Shown here: positions 1 to 7,816 of the stretch, piece by piece
Numbering within the stretch: position 1 is the first letter of the stretch
Layout of the letters: each line of letters opens with the position of its first letter
Source of the DNA: Lentisphaerae bacterium ADurb.Bin242
GTDB taxonomy: Bacteria; Verrucomicrobiota; Lentisphaeria; Victivallales; UBA1829
Assembly: GCA_002069785.1 (NCBI GenBank)
Contig: MWCA01000053.1
Location: 1 to 43,148 of the forward strand
DNA length: 43,148 bases
Direction: 5' to 3'
Position numbers and translations under genes: made by a program
The notes under the pieces: generated by a model
The model's database searches: none
Told to the model about the DNA's origin: nothing
Seen by the model: the letters and a program-made list of their open reading frames with translations, nothing else

Positions 1-480
1 CCGCCGGTCCAGCACGGTTTGTCCGGGCGGAAGAAACGACGACGGCGGAATGAGAAGCAGATATTCATACAGAAGGATGCGGAGGAGAAGCTTCCGGGCC
101 GTATCGTCGGGCGTCTCCTGAAAACGCGGGAGCATTTTCCGGACGGTTTCCGGGGGAAGGAAAAGAATTTCCCTTTTGACCCGGCTGAAGGGGTCGCCCG
201 CTTCGAAATGAATGTAGAAATGCCGGAAAGGCTGCGTGTTCCGGGTGGAAAAGGTGGTGTATGGGGGGATGAGGACGGCCTGACGCCGGTTCAATTCCCA
301 TTCCTGTTCGTTCTGGCGGAGGAAAGCGCCGTCGGTCGGATTCCAGTAGAAAAGCCACAAGTCGTACGTGATATTCGTGTAGTTCCATCCGGGAATGGCC
401 GCATAGCGGCAGGCGCGGAAACGGATGTCGAAAGCTTCGATCGGGTGGATGGAAAAATCATTTTCGGTATTTTTTGACAT
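1..480 (-). CDS. AraC-family transcriptional regulator, N-terminal part (runs off left edge)
   Basis: Only the first 160 codons are inside the window, and the frame stays open to base 1. The protein starts MSKNTENDFSIHP and carries the layout of an AraC-type cupin sensor arm: a Trp/Tyr-rich strand (DLWLFYWNPTDG), then RQAVLIPPYTTFSTR and RHFYIHFEAG. This arm usually binds a sugar or aromatic ligand, and the paired helix-turn-helix motifs would lie beyond the edge. Start choice is open: ATG at 480 has AGAAGG ten bases upstream, and an in-frame ATG at 501 has GGAAGA upstream. It diverges from the gene at 592, which it may control; that link is inference from position. The family call rests on the sensor arm alone. 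Confidence 0.7.
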   Translation of the reverse strand, partial: MSKNTENDFSIHPIEAFDIRFRACRYAAIPGWNYTNITYDLWLFYWNPTDGAFLRQNEQEWELNRRQAVLIPPYTTFSTRNTQPFRHFYIHFEAGDPFSRVKREILFLPPETVRKMLPRFQETPDDTARKLLLRILLYEYLLLIPPSSFLPPGQTVLDRR

Positions 481-522
481 TTCTTTTTTACCTTCTGACA
501 TTTATTTTCATTTCTTCCGGAG

Positions 523-528
523 TATAAT
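523..528 (+). promoter_or_regulatory. Candidate -10 box for the gene at 592
   Basis: A perfect TATAAT lies 64 bases before the ATG at 592, in the AT-rich divergent spacer. No convincing -35 hexamer lies 16-18 bases upstream, so the gene may need an activator, possibly the divergent AraC-type regulator. Confidence 0.35.
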
Positions 529-591
529 ATATACACGAAATGACATGATTCAAGATTCCCTTTCAAACAATTAAAAAAGGAGAAAACCAGA

Positions 592-1611
592 ATGAAAATC
601 AGTGACACGCAGAGACGCCGTCTGGACATGGCGCTGGAGCGCCTTTACCGCAAGGAATGGCAGGTGAGAAAAGAACGGGACTACAAACTGGGCACAAGCG
701 CGGCCCCCCGTCCGGCGGGATATGTGGAGGACGATCCCCTCTGTAGTCCGGTTGACACGGAATGGGTGAAGCTGATCGAACCGGAAAATTCCATCGTCGA
801 CGGCATCATCAAGGAACTTCTGGCTGAAGCGCCGCGCCAGGATACTTCCCGGTTCGTGAAGCTGGGCGACGACAACCTGTGGGTGTGGGGCGGCCCGACG
901 CCCTACTGGGGCGGCAGCATGGCGGACGATACCCTTGTCCGCGGCGCGGATTACTTCAACGCCAAAAACGTGGTTTATGTCTACGGACCGACCGATGAAA
1001 AAATGCTCGGCATCCACAGCAAATACAAACGGATGCTCTGCCAGATCAATGCGAATTGCCGCACCCCCGGCGCGCAGGGCAATCAGACGGACGAACAGAA
1101 CGCGGAACATCTCAGCAAGCTTTCCCTCCAGTTCCCGAACGTGGTCGGCGCCATGTGCGACGATGTGAGCGTCAACTTCTGGAAAGTGGTCCTGCCCGAG
1201 TCTTTCGAGGCGCGTTCGAAGGCGCTGAAAAAATACAATCCGGCGCTCAAAATGTACGGCGTGTTCTACGTTCATGAACTGGACGCCAAGGATTTCTCCC
1301 ATATTCTCCCCTACATCGATGTGGTCAACCTGTGGTTCTGGCACAAGGACGAGATCCTCGAATACGATGAAAAGATCGAGCTCTGCCGGCAGAAATTCCC
1401 GGGAAAACCGATCATTCAGGGAATTTTCCTGCACGAATACGGACGCAGCGACGTCGGGAATCTGCCGGAACTCCTGGTCTATCAGCTGGAGAAGTGCAGA
1501 GAATATCTGACCAGGGGCGTTCTGGAAGGCGTGATCCTTCTCGGCGACCGCGAAATCAAGAAGTGGCCGGAATCGGCGGAGGCGGTCCGGAACTACCTCA
1601 AAAACCAGTAA
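592..1611 (+). CDS. Unknown protein, probable TIM-barrel glycosidase-like fold
   Basis: 339 aa with no signal peptide or membrane segment. I do not recognise a named family. The pattern is that of a barrel enzyme: alternating hydrophobic strands ending in acidic or aromatic residues, such as NVVGAMCDDVSVNFW (about 182-196), LKMYGVFYVHELD (about 219-231), YIDVVNLWFWHKDE (about 240-253) and PIIQGIFLHEYGR (about 273-285). This is typical of glycoside-hydrolase-like domains. AAAAAGGAG lies a suitable distance before the ATG. It is divergent from an AraC-type regulator, an arrangement common for sugar-responsive genes, and a hairpin terminator follows. The enzymatic call is inference only. Confidence 0.6.
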   Translation: MKISDTQRRRLDMALERLYRKEWQVRKERDYKLGTSAAPRPAGYVEDDPLCSPVDTEWVKLIEPENSIVDGIIKELLAEAPRQDTSRFVKLGDDNLWVWGGPTPYWGGSMADDTLVRGADYFNAKNVVYVYGPTDEKMLGIHSKYKRMLCQINANCRTPGAQGNQTDEQNAEHLSKLSLQFPNVVGAMCDDVSVNFWKVVLPESFEARSKALKKYNPALKMYGVFYVHELDAKDFSHILPYIDVVNLWFWHKDEILEYDEKIELCRQKFPGKPIIQGIFLHEYGRSDVGNLPELLVYQLEKCREYLTRGVLEGVILLGDREIKKWPESAEAVRNYLKNQ

Positions 1612-1628
1612 GCGGCAAATTCTCCGGA

Positions 1629-1670
1629 AAGGGAATCCTCTGTTGAAAAACAAGGATTCCCTTCTCCGTT
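1629..1670 (+). terminator. Intrinsic terminator after the 592-1611 gene
   Basis: A perfect 10-bp inverted repeat, AAGGGAATCC (1629-1638) and GGATTCCCTT (1654-1663), encloses a 15-base loop 17 bases past the stop codon. The trailing sequence is only moderately T-rich. Confidence 0.6.
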
Positions 1671-1911
1671 TCCGCACTTGCTCTTCCCGTTTCCGGGCTT
1701 CCCTCCCTTTCATGCCAGGGGAGGCAATGATTATCATATCCGACCCCAGCCCCGGAAAATCCGGAAGAAAAAACAGCTGTGTATTGGACGGCCTGAAAGC
1801 CCCTCCGAATTCCAAAGAACTGTTGAAGGAGCCCCTAAGAGCGAAAACAAGGAATGACATCCCCCCTTGCGACGGAAGACAGTTGCGTAAATCAAAGATT
1901 CAATATTGATT

Positions 1912-1937
1912 TTACACAAAAATTATATTTTGTGTAA
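1912..1937. repeat. AT-rich inverted repeat, operator-like
   Basis: TTACACAAAA (1912-1921) and TTTTGTGTAA (1928-1937) form 10-bp arms around ATTATA. The repeat sits just upstream of the candidate -35 at 1952. It could be a regulator-binding site for the ATPase gene. The stretch 1664-1911 before it shows no gene. Confidence 0.5.
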
Positions 1938-1951
1938 TTTTAAAGTTTAAT

Positions 1952-1979
1952 TTGATTTTTGCACAGACAATGCTATTCT
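1952..1979 (+). promoter_or_regulatory. Candidate promoter of the DUF4143 ATPase gene
   Basis: TTGATT (1952-1957), a 16-base spacer, then TATTCT (1974-1979) preceded by TGC as in an extended -10. Transcription would begin near 1986, which rules out the upstream TTG at 1959 as a start codon. Confidence 0.45.
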
Positions 1980-2021
1980 TTATATGGAAAAGAGAAAACC
2001 GGTATAAAAATGGGGGTAATC

Positions 2022-3182
2022 ATGATTCGGCGTACAATACAAAAAGAATTGTTGACTCTGGCGAAAAGTTTCCCGGTGATTACGATTACCGGACCGAGAC
2101 AATCCGGCAAGACGACGCTGGCGCAAGCGGCGTTTCCGAAATATAAGTATGTGAATCTGGAGGAGCCGGATTCGAGGCAACTCGCACAAAAAGACGCACG
2201 CGGTTTTCTGAACCTTTATTCCGCCCCGGTAATCATCGACGAAGTCCAGCGGGTTCCGGAACTTCTGAGTTATATCCAGACGATTGTCGATGCCTCGCAT
2301 AAAAACGGGCAATATATCCTGACCGGCAGCCATCAGCCGCAATTGAATGCGGAGGTCTCGCAGTCTTTGGCCGGGCGCGCTGCCATTTTGAAATTGCTTC
2401 CGCTCTCGATTGAAGAACTGACCGAGGCCAGAATATCCATGACACGGGACGAATATATTTTCAAAGGATTCATGCCGAGGCTGTATCAACAGAAAATGAA
2501 TCCGACTCGTCTTTACAGCAATTATTTTTCTACTTACGTTGAGCGTGACGTACGACAACTTGTCAACATCCGGAACCTCACACATTTCGAGATGTTCATA
2601 AAACTTCTTGCCGGGCGTGTCGGTCAGCTTGTCAATTTGAACAGTCTTTCCAATGACATTGGCGTATCGGCCACCACGCTTGCAGAATGGCTGTCCGTTC
2701 TGGAGGCAAGCTACATCGTGTTTCGTCTTCCGTGCTACTTCGAGAACTTCGGCAAGCGTCTCATCAAAAGCCCGAAACTGTATTTCACGGAGGTGGGGCT
2801 TGCGGCCTACCTTCTCGGAATACAGGATGTCACGCAGGTCATGCGCGATCCGTTATTCGGAGGACTGTATGAAAATATGGTGGTGATGGAAGTCCTGAAA
2901 GCCCGCTTCAATGCAGGCATGGAACCGGAGATGTATTTCTTTCGTGATTCCCATGGCAACGAGGTCGATCTGCTGCTTCGTGGCGCAAACGCGCTGCTGC
3001 CGGTGGAGATCAAGGCTTCGCAGACCTTCTCCACCGACTTTGCCGACAGCATCATTGCCCTGCGCAAACTCTCTCCAAAGGTAAAAAAAGGCATTGTCGC
3101 ATACTCCGGGGATTTGACGCCGACACTGAACGAAGTTTCTTTCGTCAACTTCAAGAAGATTGGAAACGTCGCAAAGTCCTGA
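2022..3182 (+). CDS. ATP-binding protein, AAA_14 + DUF4143
   Basis: 386 aa. The N-terminal P-loop ATPase has Walker A GPRQSGKTT near residue 25 and Walker B APVIIDEVQ near 70, followed by the sensor-like ILTGSHQ. The C-terminal part has the DUF4143 nuclease-like pattern: YFTEVGLAAYLLG, then FFRDSHGNEVDLLL and LLPVEIKAS, an E/D...EVD...EIK arrangement. These proteins are common and often exchanged between genomes; their role is unsettled (suggested toxin-like or DNA-processing). ATG 2022 is chosen because GGGGGT lies six bases upstream and the promoter overlaps the longer open frame. The flanks are more AT-rich than the rest of the window, hinting at transfer. Confidence 0.88.
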   Translation: MIRRTIQKELLTLAKSFPVITITGPRQSGKTTLAQAAFPKYKYVNLEEPDSRQLAQKDARGFLNLYSAPVIIDEVQRVPELLSYIQTIVDASHKNGQYILTGSHQPQLNAEVSQSLAGRAAILKLLPLSIEELTEARISMTRDEYIFKGFMPRLYQQKMNPTRLYSNYFSTYVERDVRQLVNIRNLTHFEMFIKLLAGRVGQLVNLNSLSNDIGVSATTLAEWLSVLEASYIVFRLPCYFENFGKRLIKSPKLYFTEVGLAAYLLGIQDVTQVMRDPLFGGLYENMVVMEVLKARFNAGMEPEMYFFRDSHGNEVDLLLRGANALLPVEIKASQTFSTDFADSIIALRKLSPKVKKGIVAYSGDLTPTLNEVSFVNFKKIGNVAKS

Positions 3183-3326
3183 GGGAATCGGATTGCTCTT
3201 TCTTTTCGGAAAGTTTTTGAAAAGGAATTTATACGGATGGCGGCCGGAATTTTTATCATTTTCTTCTTTGCTCAAAAAAAGTGAAAGCCTTCCGGAAGAT
3301 GGATTCAACCGTTTCCCGGAGGCTAT

Positions 3327-3725
3327 TCATTGTGCGGTTTTTGGTCCGGATATATCGTCAACGGGGTTTTCTTCCGGTTTGGTATTGTCCGGGGCCAGTG
3401 CAAGGATGTAATGGATGATGTCGGTGTTCAGGTAACGGACGGCGGTTCCGATCCTGCGGCGTTTGAAAGGAAAGCCTCCGGCTCTCTCGATGTTCTTGAA
3501 GTTGCTGAGACCGATGCCGAGCATTTCACCGGCTTCCCGCTGGTCGATCAGCTTCGGCAAAATGTCCGGAACCAGTTCTCCCTTTTGGGAAAGATGGCGA
3601 AGATTGCTCATGACATTGTTCAGTTCCGGAACCGAAATCAGTCCGGTTTCCGCCAGGGGCTGAAGGAGTCTCCCAATCAGCTTTACGGTGGTGTAACGGA
3701 CAGGGGAAGTTGTCAGGAGCTTCAT
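3327..3725 (-). CDS. Small HTH DNA-binding protein (AlpA/MerR/excisionase-like)
   Basis: 132 aa. The C-terminal half, about residues 60-110, reads LIDQREAGEMLGIGLSNF and then FPFKRRRIGTAVRYLNTDI. This is the winged-helix HTH_17 pattern of AlpA regulators and phage excisionases: helix-turn-helix, a basic wing, then the Y-x-x-x-D-I helix. The N-terminal 50 residues are helical with no known motif, and the C-terminus is acidic and probably disordered. AAAGGA lies ten bases before the ATG. It is monocistronic and convergent with the ATPase gene. Such proteins control mobile-element genes or act as recombination directionality factors, but no integrase is nearby, so its target is unknown. Confidence 0.72.
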   Translation of the reverse strand: MKLLTTSPVRYTTVKLIGRLLQPLAETGLISVPELNNVMSNLRHLSQKGELVPDILPKLIDQREAGEMLGIGLSNFKNIERAGGFPFKRRRIGTAVRYLNTDIIHYILALAPDNTKPEENPVDDISGPKTAQ

Positions 3726-3932
3726 GTTTCAGTGTTCCTTTCATGATTTTATGATAAGATTCTCCGCCGGCATTCTTATTGACGGACTGGAGTTCATTTC
3801 TCCGGAAATGCTTTCCGCCGCTTTCAGGTCCGGCGTTCCGATCGGATGTCAAGGATTTCCCGTGCGGAAGTCCGGCATCCCGGCGCCGGACTTTTCCGTG
3901 TTCAGGAAATGGTAAAATTTCCGTTTCTCAAC

Positions 3933-3961
3933 TTGCCTTTGCGTTCAATGGATGCTAGATT
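3933..3961 (+). promoter_or_regulatory. Candidate promoter of the phosphofructokinase gene
   Basis: TTGCCT (3933-3938), a 17-base spacer and TAGATT (3956-3961). Transcription starting near 3968 would exclude the upstream ATG at 3952 and supports translation from 3997. Confidence 0.45.
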
Positions 3962-3996
3962 ATCCTCCACTTGCAACGGCTGGAAAGGCGCAAAAC

Positions 3997-5277
3997 ATGA
4001 AAATAGAGAATTTTCCCATCCAAAACGTGGGTGAATGCAATATTGAATCCCCTTTGGATTCCAATATTCCATTTGTGACCGAAGAATCGCAGATTCTCTA
4101 TGACTGCGATTCTCTCGATGTGAAACGTTCCTATGAGCAGTATGGTAAAATCCATGCTTTTGAAAAAGCGGGACCGCGCAAAAAGATTTTCTTCGATCCG
4201 GCCTGGTGCAAAGCCGCCATCCTGACCGCGGGCGGCCTGTGTCCCGGCCTCAACAACGTGATCAAGGGACTCACGGAAACCCTGAAACTGATTTATCATA
4301 TCCCGGTTGTGTACGGCATTCCCTACGGATACGCGGGCCTGAATCCGGAAATGGGGCATCGCCCGATGATTCTGGACGAGCTGGCCGTGGACGGCATCCA
4401 CGAACAGGGCGGAACGATTCTGGGGTCCTCGCGCGGAAACCAGGATATCCTCACGATGCTGGAAACGCTGGTCCGCATGGACATCAACATGCTGTTCTGC
4501 ATCGGGGGCGACGGAACGCTCCGGGCCGCGCACGAACTGGCGCAGGAAATCCTGAAACGCAACTTGAATATTTGCATCATCGGCATTCCGAAAACCATCG
4601 ACAACGACATCTGCTACATCGACAAGACGTTCGGTTTCGAAACCGCCGTTCATGCGACCACTCCGATGATCACCGTTGCCCACAATGAGGCCAAGGGCGC
4701 CCCGAACGGGGTCGGCCTGATTCATGTCATGGGGCGCGACAGCGGGTTCATTGCCGCCTCCTCCTCCCTGGCCAACCCCCATGTGAACTACTGTCTTGTG
4801 CCGGAAGTGAAATTCACTCTGGAAGGCGAACCGGATTCCTTTTTCCCGATCTTGCATGACCGGCTCCAACGCCGCCACCATGCGGTGATCATTGTGGCCG
4901 AAGGCGCGGGCCAGGACCTGATGGAGGGACAGCGTGAATACGACAAGTCCGGAAACCTGCTGAACAACAATATCGGCATGTTCATGCGCGAGAAAATGAA
5001 ACAGTATTTCCACAAGCTGAACTTTGAGGCCAACATCAAATACTTCGATCCGACCTACCTGATCCGCGGCATTCCGGCGAACGCCTCCGACGCCGTATTC
5101 TGCCTCCTGCTGGCGCAGAACGCGGTCCATGCGGCCATGGCCGGGAAAACCGACATGCTGGTAGGGCACTGGAGCGACACTTTCACGCATGTGCCCATTG
5201 AGATGGCGATCAAGGAGCGGAAGAAGATCGACCCGAAGGATTTCCTCTGGCGCTGTGTCCAGATGAACATTCGCTGA
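3997..5277 (+). CDS. pfkA: ATP-dependent 6-phosphofructokinase, PPi-PFK-like long subfamily
   Basis: 426 aa. It phosphorylates fructose 6-phosphate to fructose 1,6-bisphosphate in glycolysis. Visible motifs are LTAGGLCPGLNNVI near residue 77 (nucleotide loop), GGDGT near 170 and PKTIDND near 198 (catalytic Asp), MGRDSGFIA, and the distal ATKYFDPTYLIRG-like segment. Gly in GGDGT points to ATP as donor, since PPi enzymes have Asp there. Lys in PKTIDND is normally seen in PPi enzymes. This Gly/Lys pair is typical of the long plant, trypanosome and spirochaete-type ATP-PFKs. ATG 3997 is preferred: GGAAAGG lies eight bases upstream, whereas the ATG at 3952 has no ribosome site. Confidence 0.88.
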   Translation: MKIENFPIQNVGECNIESPLDSNIPFVTEESQILYDCDSLDVKRSYEQYGKIHAFEKAGPRKKIFFDPAWCKAAILTAGGLCPGLNNVIKGLTETLKLIYHIPVVYGIPYGYAGLNPEMGHRPMILDELAVDGIHEQGGTILGSSRGNQDILTMLETLVRMDINMLFCIGGDGTLRAAHELAQEILKRNLNICIIGIPKTIDNDICYIDKTFGFETAVHATTPMITVAHNEAKGAPNGVGLIHVMGRDSGFIAASSSLANPHVNYCLVPEVKFTLEGEPDSFFPILHDRLQRRHHAVIIVAEGAGQDLMEGQREYDKSGNLLNNNIGMFMREKMKQYFHKLNFEANIKYFDPTYLIRGIPANASDAVFCLLLAQNAVHAAMAGKTDMLVGHWSDTFTHVPIEMAIKERKKIDPKDFLWRCVQMNIR

Positions 5278-5318
5278 TTGCTTTTGAATTCAGGTTTTTG
5301 AACAGGGAGTTGTTGAAA

Positions 5319-7253
5319 ATGTCATTGGAAAAAATTGCCGCGCTGTCCGTGAAATACGGTTCCGACCCTCGGTTCGTTCTGGCGGGGGGCGGAAACACCT
5401 CTTACAAGGATGAAACCTTTCTATTCATCAAGCCGAGCGGCATCGCCTTGAGCGAGATCCGTCCGGATCAGTTCGTCAAGATGGAGCGCGCGAAAATTCA
5501 GCGCATGTTCTCCGAACCCCTTCCGGAAGACGTCGCAAAGCGCGAAGCCGCCGCCAAGGAAATGATGATGGGGGCGGTCAGCAGGGAATCTTCGGGACGC
5601 CCGTCCGTGGAGGCTCCCTTGCATGAAGTGATCCCGTTTTCCTATGTGGTGCACCTTCATCCGGCGGCGGTCAACGGAATGACCTGTTCCGAAAACGGCG
5701 AGAAGGCCTGTGCGCAGCTTTTCCCGGAGGCCCTCTGGATTCCGTATGTGGACCCCGGTTATACTCTTTCCGGGAAAGTGTTCGACGGGATTTCCCAATA
5801 CAGGACGGCGAACGGAGGGAAAGTCCCGAATCTGATTTTCCTCCAGAATCACGGCGTCTTCGCCGGCGCGGACACCCCGGAGGAGATCGATTCCCTGTAT
5901 GCCTCGGTGATGAGCACCCTTTCCAAAGCGTATGCCGGGGCGGGCGTTTCCCCGGAACTGGTCCGCGGGAACGCGGACATGGAAGCCGTCAAGCAGTATG
6001 CGCCAAAACTGCGCACCCTTCTGGGGACGGAATCCGAAGACGGTGCGATCGAGCGCAAATTCGTGGTCTGCGCCGGGGCGTTCGACGTGGCCGACGGGCC
6101 GCTTTCCCCGGATCACATCGTGTATGCGAAATCCTTCCCGATGGTTTCCACAAGCCCGAAAAAGGAAGAAGTCGCCGCCTATGTCAAGGCCAACGGGTTC
6201 AAACCGCTGGTGGTGAATGTGCCGGACAAAGGGGTTTTCTGTGCGTCCGATACCCTGAAAGGCGCCCGCACCGTGGCCGCGCTGGCCGCGGACGCCGCGC
6301 TCGTGAAACAGCTGACGGCCGCTTTCGGCGGACCCCGTTATCTGAGCGAACGGGACCGTCTTTTCATTGAGAACTGGGAAGTGGAATCCTACCGCCGCTC
6401 CTTGGCCGGGAAGTCCGGAAGCGCCGCCTGCGGACGTCTCAAGGGACGGGTGGCCGTCGTGACCGGCGCCGCGCAGGGCTTCGGATACGGCATTGCCGAG
6501 GAACTGGCCCGCGAAGGTGCGGTGATCGTGGTTGCGGACATGAATCTGGAAGGGGCGGACAAGGCGGCGGAGGCGATCCGTGCGGAATATCCCGCGTCCG
6601 AGGCGTTTGCCGTGGCGGTCAACGTGGCCGATGAGGCGTCGGTGTCGGCCATGGTCGGTTCCGTGGCCGAGCGCTGCGGAGGAATCGACCTCTTCGTGGC
6701 GAACGCGGGCGTGCTGAAGGCGGGGTCCGTCAAGACCTTCACGCTCAAAGACTGGGAATTTGTGACCGATGTCAATTACAACGGCTACTTCCTGTGCGTC
6801 AAGCACGTCTCCAGCCTGATGGCGGCGGAAACCGCGGACGGCGGCGACTGGCTGGACATCGTTCAGGTCAACTCCAAGAGCGGGCTCCAGGGCAGCAACA
6901 AGAACGCCGCCTATGCGGGCGGAAAGTTCGGCGGGATCGGCCTGACGCAGAGCTTTGCGATGGAGCTGGTCGCCGACCGGATCAAGGTCAACAGCGTATG
7001 CCCCGGCAACTACTTCGACGGTCCGCTGTGGAGCAATCCGGAACGCGGCCTTTTCGTGCAGTACCTGAACAGCGGGAAGGTCCCCGGCGCGAAGACCGTG
7101 GAAGACGTCAAGCGTTTCTACGAATCGAAAGTTCCGATGAACCGCGGCTGTTTCCCCGCGGACGTAGCCCGCGCGATTCTTTATTCCGTCGAACAGAAAT
7201 ATGAAACCGGCCAGGCCATTCCCGTAACGGGCGGCCAGGTGATGCTCAAGTAA
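5319..7253 (+). CDS. Class II aldolase / short-chain dehydrogenase fusion (RhaEW-like)
   Basis: 644 aa in two domains. Residues 1 to about 360 are a class II aldolase/adducin domain with the zinc-binding HLH of VVHLHPAAVNG and the QNHGVF motif. Residues about 375-644 are a Rossmann SDR with TGAAQGFGYG (cofactor loop), NAGVL, an active-site Ser in VNSKSG and YAGGK (YxxxK catalytic pair). Related fusions cleave a ketose 1-phosphate such as rhamnulose 1-phosphate and oxidise the lactaldehyde formed. The substrate here is not determined. AGGGAG nine bases before ATG 5319 sets the start; the longer frame from TTG 5298 would bury that site. The gene lies 41 bases after pfkA, so an operon is likely. 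Confidence 0.85.
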   Translation: MSLEKIAALSVKYGSDPRFVLAGGGNTSYKDETFLFIKPSGIALSEIRPDQFVKMERAKIQRMFSEPLPEDVAKREAAAKEMMMGAVSRESSGRPSVEAPLHEVIPFSYVVHLHPAAVNGMTCSENGEKACAQLFPEALWIPYVDPGYTLSGKVFDGISQYRTANGGKVPNLIFLQNHGVFAGADTPEEIDSLYASVMSTLSKAYAGAGVSPELVRGNADMEAVKQYAPKLRTLLGTESEDGAIERKFVVCAGAFDVADGPLSPDHIVYAKSFPMVSTSPKKEEVAAYVKANGFKPLVVNVPDKGVFCASDTLKGARTVAALAADAALVKQLTAAFGGPRYLSERDRLFIENWEVESYRRSLAGKSGSAACGRLKGRVAVVTGAAQGFGYGIAEELAREGAVIVVADMNLEGADKAAEAIRAEYPASEAFAVAVNVADEASVSAMVGSVAERCGGIDLFVANAGVLKAGSVKTFTLKDWEFVTDVNYNGYFLCVKHVSSLMAAETADGGDWLDIVQVNSKSGLQGSNKNAAYAGGKFGGIGLTQSFAMELVADRIKVNSVCPGNYFDGPLWSNPERGLFVQYLNSGKVPGAKTVEDVKRFYESKVPMNRGCFPADVARAILYSVEQKYETGQAIPVTGGQVMLK

Positions 7254-7270
7254 CAGGCAAGGGGGCTTTT

Positions 7271-7789
7271 ATGGAAAACAAGGTCAGACAGCACACGATC
7301 TCCGTGCTCGTGGAAAATAAATTCGGGGCGCTGGCCCGGATCGCCGGACTCTTCAGCGGACGCGGCTACAACATCGAGTCCCTGACGGTCAACCACACCC
7401 ACGACCCGAATCTGTCCCGCATGACGATTGTCACGAAAGGGGACGACGAGGTTCTGGAGCAGATCGAAAAACAGCTGAACAAACTGGTGGACGTCGTCAG
7501 CGTCACCGACTTGAACTCCTCCGACTATGTGGAGCTGGAGCTCGCGATCATCAAGGTCCATACGACCGCCCTGACGCGGGTGGCCATCGTCCAGCTGGTG
7601 GAGCTTTTCCAGGGCTACATTCCCAACGTCAACAAGAACGAACTCTGCATCGCCATTTCCGGGCCGCCCCAGAAGATCGAACATTTCCTCTTGCTGATGA
7701 GCGATTTCGAGATCGTCGAAGTCGCCCGCACCGGAAGCACCGCGGTGACGCGGGCCGCCGGTCCGACCGAGAAGAAGAGCCGGAAATGA
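7271..7789 (+). CDS. ilvH: Acetolactate synthase small (regulatory) subunit
   Basis: 172 aa. It regulates the catalytic subunit IlvB/IlvI in branched-chain amino acid synthesis and binds valine for feedback inhibition. The N-terminal ACT domain is clear (ISVLVENKFGALARIAGLF, then GYNIESLTVN near residues 10-40), as is the second IlvN-type domain (ELALIKVH-like strand, PNVNKNELCIAISG). Length is typical. It lies 17 bases after the aldolase/SDR gene with AAGGGG upstream. The catalytic subunit gene is not next to it, which is unusual because the two are normally adjacent. Confidence 0.95.
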   Translation: MENKVRQHTISVLVENKFGALARIAGLFSGRGYNIESLTVNHTHDPNLSRMTIVTKGDDEVLEQIEKQLNKLVDVVSVTDLNSSDYVELELAIIKVHTTALTRVAIVQLVELFQGYIPNVNKNELCIAISGPPQKIEHFLLLMSDFEIVEVARTGSTAVTRAAGPTEKKSRK

Positions 7790-7816
7790 GAAGTCCAGGG
7801 CGGAAGCGCTGATCCG

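Noticed and set aside
19..477. Rightward 152-codon frame at the left edge
   Set aside because: It is antisense to the AraC-type gene, whose own frame gives a coherent protein, and its peptide is compositionally biased.
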